DNA from: Serripes groenlandicus
Taxonomy: Eukaryota; Mollusca; Bivalvia; Cardiida; Cardiidae
Direction: 5' to 3'
Assembly (NCBI GenBank): GCA_031761405.1
Contig: JASEVX010000096.1
Span: forward strand, 620,001 to 684,000
Length of the DNA: 64,000 nt
Positions 33,815 through 44,300 of this stretch are shown piece after piece. The translations under genes were made by a program, and so were the position numbers. How positions within the stretch are numbered: the stretch's first letter is position 1; each line of letters begins with the position of its first letter. The notes below the pieces were generated by a model. That model saw only the letters and a list, made by a program, of their open reading frames with translations, had not been told where the DNA came from and did not search any database.

Positions 33815-34063
33815 ATATTTTCAACACCGTGTTCAACATTATCTCAGTTATATCACGGCGACTTATTATCTACCCATGTATTGTCTTGCTATTTACACCA
33901 GTACTCGTGTATGATGGACATTTGTATTGAACCCTGTTCCTGATACAGACCAAATGTCACGACTTAGAATATAGTGAGTACATGAGGAATTACATGTTTA
34001 ATGTCGTTTTCAACATATTTTAAGTACGTTAAATAAAGGGTGTCCAGCTTACACACCCACGTG
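33815..34063 (-). mobile_element. Two SINE 3' ends in minus orientation
   Basis: ACACCGTGTTCAACATTATC then AGTTATATCACGGCG (33822-33861) and a second AATGTCGTTTTCAACATATT (34000) are inverted SINE tails. Their tRNA heads are missing. Confidence 0.6.
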
Positions 34064-34979
34064 TTGCACGACTTTCATTTCACCGATTGTTGGAGTATGA
34101 CGTATAAGTTAGAATTCTTTCTTAGAACGTATTTCTGCTACTAACGACGCTTTATCCAGCAGGAAATTATGAGGGCATGAGTTATTGTGATTACGTAATT
34201 TGATTGATCGGAAATTTAAGCTAGCATGCTACAGTATTTTAACAAATATGCAAGTGTACTTCTGCAGGATCATACACATGTCTGCACAACCATCATCCCA
34301 ACATCGTTATTTTGAAAGGGTATATTATATAGATTTAAAAGGTACATATTTAGGTATTTCTTAATATTTATTAAGACATGGATTTTGTTTTTAGAAAAGG
34401 AGTGATGGATTTATGTTACACAAATAGAAATTTAAAATCTATGTTGACACTGTTTAGACTGGAGGAAATACATGTTAGAAACCCAACCATTTCCGATGGA
34501 TGATGACCAACATGACCCTGAGTAGATCCGGATCAGCCATAGGCCTATCCACAGACTTGTACAAAATGATTTATGACTAACTGTGATATTTGTTTGTGTA
34601 TCTCCTAGCTATATCTCTATTTGTGCATGTCTTAATACCATCACTATTATGAAAGAAGAGCTATACTGGCCCATAAAATTAGTTTTTGGATTGATGATCA
34701 CTCCTAGCGACTGCAGATAACAACTATTTATATTTTGTCTGATTCTCACAGTCAAGCAGGTAAGTCTCCAGAGTGTGAATTTCAGAAAGGTTGATGTTTG
34801 ATAAGCTTTCAAAGGAAACAATTTTCATTTAGAAGGCAACCCCTATCCCTTGTTGTATTACTGATAGTAAATTTCCGTTAATTTCCGTAGCTATCTGATA
34901 TCGCTCGGAATTGCTATTTTTAGCAATCGGATGACGTATGCGAATATTCCAAAATTGAAGAAAAACAACGCAACTATCG
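34064..34979. other. Unannotated spacer
   Basis: No supported gene. A minus-strand open frame (34609-34821) contains a stretch LGVIINPKTNF that superficially recalls reverse transcriptases, but no YxDD or other motif supports that. Confidence 0.45.
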
Positions 34980-35450
34980 TGGGCGTTTCCATAAAAAAAG
35001 GAAATCTATCTCAAAAAAGGCGAAGGTAAAAGAACAGTGTCATATACGATCACAACTATTGTGTTGGTTTTGCTTGCGAAGGGGATGGGTGTTTCAAGAA
35101 ATGTTGTTCATTCAAAAGAGATTGTAAATCGGCGAAAGTCGATCGGGACGGTTGGAAAATTGGGAGGAGGATGGTCGAGCTGTTGGGATTGCTGACCAAT
35201 ATCCAAGCATGCAAGTTTTGCAGGACTTGGTCCGGTTCCACAGACTATGTACAGTATAGTCAGGGAGGTAAGGAAAGGACTCGGAGGTTATCTGAATGTA
35301 AGGTGTCAGAATCCTGAGTGTGGAAAGGTGAACAGTGCAGTTTATGGGAAGACCCACAGAATGACCGCAGCGACAGGGGATCGAAACAGGGACGCCTTGT
35401 TCCAACTTAGCTACCTGGGGTTGACCTGTTTATTTAATTTACACTAGTAG
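34980..35450 (+). pseudogene. Mutator-like transposase, N-terminal remnant
   Basis: One frame reads RKRKS-type basic sequence and then DRDGWKIGRRMVELLGLL and ACKFCRTW. After a frameshift near 35240, the adjacent frame continues REVRKGLGGYLNVRCQNPEC then GKVNSAVYGKTHR. The order GRRxVELGLL, CKFC, a gap, a second cysteine pair and a GKxHR motif is what I recognise from the zinc-binding N-terminal part of Mutator-like transposase genes found in many molluscs. The DDE catalytic domain is absent and the frame is broken, so the copy is dead. Terminal inverted repeats could not be found. Confidence 0.5.
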
Positions 35451-35949
35451 AAAACTATGACATATTGTATTTTTCTGGGAATTATGTAGACGCTTGTTTC
35501 AATGTCTAGAACTATTTGATGTTTAACTGTTAACAATTAAAATCTTAAAACCTGATCATTAATAATCAATAAAATTCACCGGAACCTAATTGTGTTCATA
35601 TACAGATTTGTAGAGCATAGCATATGTTTAATGAGATACGAATAAACAACGATGGGATGACGATCATGACAAATAATTATTATATTGCATATAGTAGCAA
35701 TAGTTAACGAGACATGTGTGTTTTTTAAGCAAAAACGCGTAGCACGGCTATTTTCAAAAAATGGGTCAAAAATATTATTTTTTATAGTTTTACTCTACAA
35801 ATCAGCTGTATTTAATAATTTCCGTTTTATTTTTAGAAAAAATCTATAATTTTGCATACAACACATTTACAGCACAACACTTTAAAAACTTCTATGCAGA
35901 ACAATAATTATTATAAAAAATGTCTATAACACTGGATTAACTTACATAT
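35451..35949. other. AT-rich spacer
   Basis: No gene or repeat was recognised. Confidence 0.5.
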
Positions 35950-36070
35950 ATATTTAAAACATTGCGGCAAAAGAAGAAATTGCTCACCATGAACAATTTC
36001 ATGTTTTGAAGAATCGTCTGCAGTAAATGCGTAACATTACGTCTACAAAGTGGGAAAGGGTTTAACCTTA
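35950..36070. mobile_element. Fold-back MITE, right half complete
   Basis: AAAACATTGCGGCAAAAGAA then GAAATTGCTCACCATGAACA, followed by AATCGTCTGCAGTAAATGCG and ACAAAGTGGGAAAGGGTTTA. The last block is the outermost arm, missing in most copies. The right inner arm is shortened. Confidence 0.7.
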
Positions 36071-36129
36071 ATTTAAAGTATCAAGGGTAACGTGTTATAG
36101 CTTTGATAAATACTTATATTTATATTAAT

Positions 36130-36489
36130 TGAATAATTAGTAAATTGTTTATTATAGTAACACGACAACATCAAACGTTATCATTTCAAGAGAAAGCAGG
36201 TTATCAAAGTTATACAAATTGCTTTGAAAAAGGTTTGTATTTTGACCAAACTAGACATATGTGTACAATTGAATTGATCTTCAACAGTCTTTTTTCAGAC
36301 AAACATACTAAAATTGTTAATGCTGATTTATATGTTAACACTGTCCCGCTTGGCCTAAACGTCAACAATACAAAGTAGTACGTATACTTAAAGAACATTC
36401 CTAAATCATAAATATATGTCTCACTTATAAAAGTGTCATAGCTAAATCTTGTTTTACGAAATAATTCCTCTGAAATAAACAATCAGACC
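36130..36489. other. Spacer without recognisable feature
   Basis: Two overlapping open frames (36145-36378 plus, 36210-36482 minus) show no domain. Confidence 0.4.
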
Positions 36490-36695
36490 AGTAACCAACA
36501 CAACACACTTTCGAAGCAACTGGCTGCTTTTACAAAAGGACTGTTAGACCATTGGTGAACGACGAATGACGCTTGGCACACATACTTTTGTTAAACGTCG
36601 AAAAGAATATTTGCCGAGCTGAGATTCGAACTCACAAACCCTGGATTGACAGCCCATGTCGCTACCGACTGAGGTAGCTGGGCTCGAAAACTGGT
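36490..36695 (-). mobile_element. tRNA-derived SINE, second head type, minus orientation
   Basis: The plus-strand GCCGAGCTGAGATTCGAACT, then GGATTGACAGCCCATGTCGC and ACTGAGGTAGCTGGGCTC, is the inverse of a well-kept tRNA-like head (A and B boxes). The body carries GACGAATGACGCTTGGCACA and AAACGTCGAAAAGAATATT. The same body is found at 40250-40400, 10620-10700 and 52230-52310. Confidence 0.75.
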
Positions 36696-36744
36696 TCATG
36701 AAATAATGAAATAGGTACATCTTTATGTATAGAAATAATGTAAC

Positions 36745-36935
36745 AATGCTAACCCCGCAACCATGAGATAGGCAACCATTACTAACACTTTTAAAGTCTA
36801 TGTTATGACCCGGCCGGGGATCGAGTTCTCTACATCCCACACACGAAACGGACACTCTACCACTAAATCACCGATGCGGTTCCCTTGTCACGTGACACCA
36901 ATCGATTAATGTGTTATTTAATTACCCAAAGCATA
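36745..36935 (-). mobile_element. tRNA-derived SINE, minus orientation
   Basis: The plus-strand CCCGGCCGGGGATCGAG, GAAACGGACACTCTACCACT and ATCACCGATGCGGTTCCC are the inverted head. Homology with the copy at 18.44-18.53 kb extends about 60 bp beyond the head (ATGTGTTATTTAATTACCCA and AAGCATACAT), so either the element is longer than the tRNA unit or the two loci share a duplicated flank. Confidence 0.75.
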
Positions 36936-36990
36936 CATATTATAAAAGAGATTATAAGCGAACGTTACCACTATCAATGTACAAGTACAA
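36935..36990. repeat. Dispersed fragment of the 76-bp minisatellite
   Basis: AGATTATAAGCGAACGTTAC followed by CACTATCAATGTACAAG matches the core of the unit at 25.9-29.3 kb. Confidence 0.6.
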
Positions 36991-37084
36991 ATATTGCTGC
37001 AAAATGCAGCACAAAAACGTTGCACGCTGGAGCGAAACAGTCTTTTAGACGAAATATACTCGATTTGCTTATTCAAAATACGGA

Positions 37085-37205
37085 CGCATATTGGCACATG
37101 TGCAGTAGACGTAATTTTAAAACATTGTGGCAAAAGGAAAAATGCTTCATTATGAGCAATTTCTTCTTTTTACTGCAATTGTTTCAACACTGTTTTATTA
37201 TTATA
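37085..37205. mobile_element. Fold-back MITE, degenerate
   Basis: CAGTAGACGTAATTTTAAAA, CATTGTGGCAAAAGGAAAAA, TTCATTATGAGCAATTTCTT and CTGCAATTGTTTCAAC: all parts except the right outer arm. Confidence 0.7.
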
Positions 37206-37560
37206 CTATCGATTATAGAAATTTCAATATAGATCTATTTGCATAGATGTTTCCAAAATCATCTGTTGTCTAGTTAAATAATACATGTACTTTTAGTAAT
37301 TAAAGTACTTAAATTATTGAAGTTAATGAAATATTAAACAAATGCGAGTCATCTAAGTAAATCGGGAACCAAGTAAACAAAGACATAAATTACATTACTA
37401 TTTGGTACGAAGTTGTGAATGTTCTTCAAAAGGAAATGGACAGACAGGAAAATTGATCAGAATAGATCACACTGAGCCTTCCGTTCAGGAGAAAAGAGAG
37501 ATAGTACGTTAATTAACACATCAGGGACAGTTTCTATGTACATAAAACGTTGTTTTTGTT
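37206..37560. other. AT-rich spacer
   Basis: No gene or repeat was recognised. CATCTGTTGTC at 37259 may be a trace of the previous element's outer arm. Confidence 0.4.
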
Positions 37561-37564
37561 ATCA

Positions 37565-37690
37565 TAAACTTCAAAAACATTGTGGAAAATTGAGAAATTT
37601 CTACACGCTATTTCCTTTTTTACCTCAATAACACGCGTCTGCTGCAGAAGTATCTACATTTGGGAAAGAGGGGTAGGGGTAAATTAATAT
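37565..37690. mobile_element. Fold-back MITE, degenerate, right end long
   Basis: AAAAACATTGTGGAAAATTG, CGCTATTTCCTTTTTTACCT, ACGCGTCTGCTGCAGAAGTA and ACATTTGGGAAAGAGGGG match the right outer arm. Confidence 0.65.
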
Positions 37691-37789
37691 GTATAGTAAC
37701 ATTACAAGGATTAAACATGAAATAACATTTAAAAACCTTCAAAACGTTTATAAAAAAATACCTTTAACCTAGAGATATCAATTGATTGT

Positions 37790-37835
37790 GTCTACATGTT
37801 GTTAAAGTCATCTGCTGCAGACTATAAAGCCACAC
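37790..37835. mobile_element. Fold-back MITE, right-arm fragment
   Basis: ATGTTGTTAAAGTCATCTGC then TGCAGACTATAAAG. Confidence 0.5.
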
Positions 37836-37839
37836 GTAA

Positions 37840-38170
37840 CTCTGACTGGAACCTTCTTCCACCTGGTGGCAATATTTCTAAAAAGATCGGATGAGTTTTG
37901 GTAAAAATGTCGCCCAAGAAACAATAATTTTGTTTTAAAATGTTTTCACATCAAGCCAGTACTTTTGGAAAAGATTTTTGATGAGGCAGCAACCCAAGTT
38001 GGTCATAGCATTCAATTATTTTAAGAATTTGGAAAGCAGTCCCACCTAAGGAAATAATTTTGAAATCTGTCCATTGGTGAGAGAAGTTGTTACTAGGAAA
38101 TTGTTAACAGGCCATCTGGAATGGCTGTGAAAACTTGTTGAAATCGACTTTAAGTTTAAACATAAATTCA
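37840..38170. other. Degenerate interspersed repeat (tentative)
   Basis: GGCAATATTTCTAAAAAGAT and CCCACCTAAGGAAATAATTT then TGAAATCTGTCCATTGGTGA resemble a phrase (CCACC..GGAA..GTGAAAT..) seen many times in bivalve interspersed repeats. This is from memory of the general pattern only, and no second copy lies in the window. Confidence 0.3.
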
Positions 38171-38284
38171 TCAATCATTTAGCCACAATGTTTTAAATTA
38201 AACTTTAAAAAAGAAGTCATTTTAAATGAACTATAGATCAATAACCTCTCCTTTCATTGTCAACTATGGTGAAATTACAAAGTG

Positions 38285-38560
38285 AGTGATCGCGACGCGC
38301 AATAAACATACACACATACACAATATTATTTCCCGTTTATGACATTGTGAACGGTTATACGCATACTTTACCACTGGAAACACACACGCATACACTCTGA
38401 CTTGCTATTATTGTGATAGGTTATACGCGAACGGTATAACTATAAACAAACACACATACCGAATCTTACTTCATCTTTAGGTAATTGTAAAATGTTATAT
38501 ATATGCGTAAGTTACCAACATAAACACACACACTCAATATTATTTCCTCTTGACGATAAG
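38285..38560. repeat. Diverged copies of the 76-bp minisatellite, about 3
   Basis: GGTTATACGCATACTTTACC, GGTTATACGCGAACGGTATA and ATGCGTAAGTTACCAACATA, each followed by AAACACACAC and ACTTC-like blocks, are spaced by about 75-85 bp. These are the variant type seen at the 3' end of the main array. Confidence 0.8.
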
Positions 38561-38650
38561 GGTTGTTTACTTATACAATTAAACATGTATAATCTGTTCA
38601 ACATTGTATTGACTGTCAATGAACAGATATATAAAAAGAAAACGACATTT

Positions 38651-39503
38651 ACCGCCTCGGTTTTGAAGTGATAAGAGCTTCCGCGTTGGGTGCAGGAGGT
38701 CGCAGATTAGATCCCGGCCGGGTCATACCAAGTATTTTACAAATGATGGGAATAGTTTGTCCTCCTTCAGGGTTGTTTGGTTAGCATTACGACTGGCTCG
38801 CACACGTACTTTTAGCCACGGTTACGTTCCCAGGAAAGGTCGTGATATTACATGAATATTGTTAAAAGCAGCGAAAAAGACAATATAAACAAATCGAATA
38901 TGTTTCACGCCAAATCGACCTTCAATAATGGATAGTTTTACTATTTATGAACCAACTGTTTGGTGTATTCATTAGGGAGTTTTCCTTTGGGTCCGGGAAC
39001 CGGGATTTGGTAATCGGTCATGTCATACCGAAGACTTTAAAATAAAACAAATTGTTTCCCTCTTTCGGGTTCAGACTTGAGAGGATAACATTACGACTAA
39101 TGCATCGGTGTTAGGATAGATGATACCAACCATACTGGTAAATTAAGCTGGAAACACCGTGATACATGTATAACTGAACTATTAATGAAACGGCATAAAA
39201 CACCACCATCTATTTACAAGAGTAATACAATTCATGTAGAATAATATAAAACTTGTTCGATTGATTTATTTTCAACACCGTGTTCAACATTATCTCAGTT
39301 ATATATCACGGCGCCTAATTCTCTACCCATGTATTTTCTTGCTTTTTACACCAGTACTCGTGTATGATGAACATTTGTATTGAACCCTGTTCCTGATACA
39401 GACGACATGTCACGCCTTAGAAGATAGAGAGAACATGAGGAATTACATGTTTAATGGCGTTTTCAACATTGTTTAAGTAATGACACGGTGGCAAGCCCAC
39501 ACA
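38651..39503. repeat. SINE cluster (copy 2 of the 33.1-34.1 kb segment)
   Basis: Contains a plus SINE with head ACCGCCTCGGTTTTGAAGTG (38651), a second head with GGTAATCGGTCATGTCATAC (39009), a tail with AAACACCGTGATACATGTAT (39153), and inverted tails GTGTTCAACATTATCTCAGT (39282) and GGCGTTTTCAACATTGTTTA (39457). Direct duplicate of 33075-34063. Confidence 0.85.
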
Positions 39504-39769
39504 TATTTTACCGACTGTTCAGGGACAACACTAATACCTAGAGTATATAATTACTCAACAGAACTTAACACAACATATCTATATTACACTAACCTATCTT
39601 GTCGATGTCCTTCTCCTAATCTTTCCGTTTTCTCAACTATTCAATATGTTCACAGCTTGACATTCTCCAGTGTGCAGACCGAGTGTAAATTGTTACCCTA
39701 CACCTGATAAAGACTGACGTCATACACGTTATCATATGTCAATACACATTGAAATTCTATCTTTAAACC
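39504..39769. other. Spacer without recognisable feature
   Basis: The 75-codon open frame at 39480-39707 starts inside SINE sequence and has no domain. Confidence 0.4.
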
Positions 39770-39995
39770 TTTCCCAATATATATATTCTTGTTTTGACAC
39801 AACATAAGACAATTTTGAAAACAGAGGGGCAAAAGGTTGAAATAATTCATGATGATCCCTTTCCAATTTTGCAACAGTGTTTTCAACTATTTTCAGTTAT
39901 CAAACTTTCCAACTTAGCCATTTTCGGTTTGTCTTTACGTTTTTAAGTCGTCTGCTACTGATGTGTTGTATGTTGGTAAGGGTTAAGATATACCC
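39770..39995. mobile_element. Fold-back MITE, expanded
   Basis: ATTTTGAAAACAGAGGGGCA, TTGCAACAGTGTTTTCAACT, TTTTAAGTCGTCTGCTACTG and GTTGGTAAGGGTTAAGATAT are recognisable. An insertion of about 60 bp separates the right inner and outer arms. Confidence 0.65.
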
Positions 39996-40249
39996 TACTG
40001 TTATAAACGACTGTGTATGGATGGAATGTAAATGCTCCTTTTTTGAAGTATTACATTTGGTTTTTCATTCTATTGTTTAATGTTAATACATCTTAAACAT
40101 TTGTTGAAGGTGCATATTCATGCATTTAAGCTGGTGTGACAGACGTAATGTCAATTATCATTGATATGAATTGTAATACACCGATATTCGTATGTGTTAG
40201 GAAGTACAAGATGGGGCTGCTTAGTCGATTGATTGGGGTTTGAGCAATT
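39996..40249. other. AT-rich spacer
   Basis: Nothing recognised. Confidence 0.45.
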
Positions 40250-40400
40250 GTGTTATTCCGTTAAAGACGAATGACGCATGTCGCATTGACTTTGGTCAAA
40301 CGTCAGAAATAATATTGGCCGAGCTGGGTTTCGAACTAACGACCCGATGATTTACAGCCCGCGTCGCTATTGACTGACTAATCAGTCTCGGCCTAAAAAA
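40250..40400 (-). mobile_element. tRNA-derived SINE, second head type, minus orientation
   Basis: GACGAATGACGCATGTCGCA, AAACGTCAGAAATAATATT and GCCGAGCTGGGTTTCGAACT, then TGATTTACAGCCCGCGTCGC: same family as 36490-36695. Confidence 0.7.
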
Positions 40401-41030
40401 TTGATATACACTAGTGGAATGACCTGTATAACCAGATAATGTATTTCTGAAACTGTGTAAATACTTTTGCCAATGTACTTTTTGAAGGTTATTTTAATTT
40501 TTTACAGGAAAACTTGAAACACGATGTATATAAATTAATACACCGGAACCTATATCGTCCTTATACATATTTGAATAGCATCCATATCAGTGCAAACAAG
40601 TTATGCTGACCATTCGTGTTCCCATCTTCTATATATAACAACATGTTTGTGAGCTTAAATGGTATGTAATTTGTATACATTTTCGGGAAAAGCTTGGAAT
40701 GTTGTCCCGTTTAAAACTGATTTTTAACAACCGTTTTGCATCATTTTTCGTTGTATACAGCAGTGTTATCAACCTTCTTGTCATGGCTTAAAACGTTATT
40801 GAAATCACCATTTCAGTCGAAACTGCACATTTTATCATGGATATTATATTGGAAAATGTAATAGATACCAACTTTAATTTAAACATGTGACCCTTATCAA
40901 AAACAGGGCTGTGGATCACGGTTACTTGATAGTAATTTCGTAGCAATATAAATCGTTTAGATATGTATCACTCAAGCAAAACTACACATAAGTCTACATG
41001 TTGTACTTTTTTCTGGTCAGTATGAACATC
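40401..41030. other. AT-rich spacer before the satellite
   Basis: No gene or repeat was recognised. Confidence 0.5.
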
Positions 41031-41399
41031 ATGGGAAAGGATATAAAGGAGTTAAAATTCATGAAGGACGTTAATGAATATTGTATTTTGTACCGACCAG
41101 CTCTGAGTTCAGTAAAACAAGTTAATATCTCATAAAGGACGTTAACGAATAGTGTATGTTGTACCGATCAGTTCTGCGTTCCGTAAAACAAGTTAATAGC
41201 TCATAAAGGACGTTAACGAATAGTATATTTTGTACCGATCAGCTCTGCGTTCAGTAACACAAGTTAATAGCTCATACAGGACGTTAACGAATAGTGTATT
41301 TTAGTACCGATCGGCTCTGCGTTCAGTAACACAAGTTAGTAGCTCATAAAGGACATTAACGAATAGTGTATTTTAGTACCAATCATCCCTGCATTCAGT

Positions 41400-44300
41400 G
41401 AAACAAGTTAATAGCTCATACAGGACGTTAACGAATAGTGTATTTTGAACCGACCAGCTCTGCGTTCAGTAACACAAGTTAGTAGCTCATAAAGGACATT
41501 AACGAATAGTGTATTTTAGTACCGATCAGCCCTGCATTCAGTGAAACAAGTTAATAGCTCATACAGGACGTTAACGAATAGTATATTTTGTACCGACCAG
41601 CTCTGCGTTCAGTAACACAAGTTAATAGCTCATACAGGACGATAACGAATAGTGTATTTTAGTACCAATCAGCCCTGCATTCAGTGAAACAAGTTAATAG
41701 CTCATACAGGACGTTAACGAATAGTATATTTTGTACCGACCAGCTCTGCGTTCAGTAACACAAGTTAATAGCTCATACAGGACGATAACGAATAGTGTAT
41801 TTTAGTACCGATCAGCCCTGCATTCAGTAACACAAGTTAATAGCTCATACAGGACGTTAACGAATAGTATATTTTGTACCGACCAGCTCTGCGTTCAGTA
41901 ACACAAGTTAATAGCTCATACAGGACGATAACGAATAGTGTATTTTAGTACCGATCAGCCCTGCATTCAGTGAAACAAGTTAATAGCTCATACAGGACGT
42001 TAACGAATATAATATTTTGTACCGACCAGCTCTGCGTTCAGTAACACAAGTTAATAGCTCATACAGGACGATAACGAATAGTGTATTTTAGTACCGATCA
42101 GCCCTGCATTCAGTAACACAAGTTAATAGCTCATACAGGACGTTAACGAATAGTGTATTTTAGTACCGACCAGCTCTGCGTTCATTAAAACAAGTTAATA
42201 GCTCATACAGGACGTTAACGAATAGTGTATTTTAGTACCGATCGGCTCTGCATTCAGTGAAACAAGTTAATAGCTCATAAAGGACGTTAACGAATAGTGT
42301 ATTTTAGTACCGATCAGCCCTGCATTCAGTGAAACAAGTTAATAGCTCATACAGGACGTTAACAAATAGTATATTTTGAACCGACCAGCTCTGCGTTCAG
42401 TAACACAAGTTAATAGCTCATAAAGGACATTAACGAAAAGTGTATTTTAGTACCGATCAGCCCTGCATTCAGTGAAACAAGTTAATAGCTCATACAGGAC
42501 GTTAACGAATAGTATATTTTGTACCGACCAGCTCTGCGTTCAGTAACACAAGTTAATAGCTCATACAGGACGATCACGAATAGTGTATTTTAGTACCGAT
42601 CAGCCCTGCATTCAGTGAAACAAGTTAATAGCTCATACAGGACGTTAACGAATAGTGTATTTTAGTACCGACCAGCTCTGCGTTCAGTAAAACAAGTTAA
42701 TAGCTCATACAGGACGTTAACGAATAGTGTATTTTAGTACCGATCAGCTCTGCATTCAGTAAAACAAGTTAATAGCTCATAAAGGACGTTAACGAATAGT
42801 GTATTTTAGTACCGATCAGCCCTGCATTCAGTGAAACAAGTTAATAGCTCATACAGGACGTTAACGAATAGTATATTTTGAACCGACCAGCTCTGCGTTC
42901 AGTAACACAAGTTAGTAGCTCATAAATGACATTAACGAATAGTGTATTTTAGTACCGACCAGCTCTGCGTTCAGTAAAACAAGTTAATAGCTCATACAGG
43001 ACGTTAACGAATAGTGTATTTTGAACCGACCAGCTCTGCGTTCAGTAACACAAGTTAGTAGCTCATAAAGGACATTAACGAATAGTGTATTTTAGTACCG
43101 ATCAGCCCTGCATTCAGTGAAACAAGTTAATAGCTCATACAGGACGTTAACGAATAGTATATTTTGTACCGACCAGCTCTGCGTTCAGTAACACAAGTTA
43201 ATAGCTCATACAGGACGATAACGAATAGTGTATTTTAGTACCGATCAGCCCTGCATTCAGTGAAACAAGTTAATAGCTCATACAGGACGTTAACGAATAG
43301 TGTATTTTGTAACGACCAGCTCTGCGTTCAGTAAAACAAGTTAATAGCTCATACAGGACGATAACGAATAGTGTATTTTGTACCGACCAGCTCTGCGTTC
43401 AGTAAAACAAGTTAATAGCTCATAAAGGACGTTAACGAATAGTATATTTTGTACCGACCAGCTCTGCGTTCAGTACCACAAGTTAATAGCTCATACAGGA
43501 CGATAACGAATAGTGTATTTTAGTACCGATCAGCCCTGCATTCAGTAACACAAGTTAATAGCTCATACAGGACGTTAACGAATAGTATATTTTGTACCGA
43601 CCAGCTCTGCGTTCAGTAACACAAGTTAATAGCTCATACAGGACGATAACGAATAGTGTATTTTAGTACCGATCAGCCCTGCATTCAGTGAAACAAGTTA
43701 ATAGCTCATACAGGACGTTAACGAATAGTGTATTTTGTACCGACCAGCTCTGCGTTCAGTAACACAAGTTAATAGCTCATACAGGACGATAACGAATAGT
43801 GTATTTTAGTACCGATCAGCCATGCATTCAGTAACACAAGTTAATAGCTCATACAGGACGTTAACGAATAGTGTATTTTAGTACCGACCAGCTCGGCGTT
43901 CAGTAAAACAAGTTAATAGCTCATACAGGACGTTAACGAATAGTGTATTTTGAACCGACCAACTCTGCGTTCAGTAACACAAGTTAGTAGCTCATAAAGG
44001 ACATTAACGAATAGTGTATTTTAGTACCGATCAGCCCTGCATTCAGTGAAACAAGTTAATAGCTCATACAGGACGTTAACAAATAGTATATTTTGTACCG
44101 ACCAGCTCTGCGTTCAGTAACACAAGTTAATAGCTCATACAGGACGATAACGAATAGTGTATTTTAGTACCGATCAGCCCTGCATTCAGTGAAACAAGTT
44201 AATAGCTCATACAGGACGTTAACGAATAGTGTATTTTGTACCGACCAGCTCTGCGTTCAGTAAAACAAGTTAATAGCTCATACAGGACGATAACGAATAG

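Larger units (their letters stand above)
33075..34063. repeat. SINE cluster, duplicated at 38651-39503 (copy 1)
   Basis: The order plus SINE, GAATATGTTTCACGCCA, second SINE, CAAGAGAAATACAATTCATA, inverted tail, GTATTGAACCCTGTTCCTGA is found again at 38651-39503 in direct orientation. The two clusters differ by the 111-bp internal duplication and many substitutions, so this is an old segmental duplication and not independent insertions. Confidence 0.85.

Noticed and set aside
34609..34821. LGVIINPKTNF as a reverse-transcriptase motif
   Set aside because: No YxDD box or other polymerase motif in any frame; similarity is too short.
36595..36680. Well-kept tRNA-like sequence on the minus strand
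   Set aside because: It continues into a SINE body shared with 40.3 and 52.3 kb; read as SINE head.
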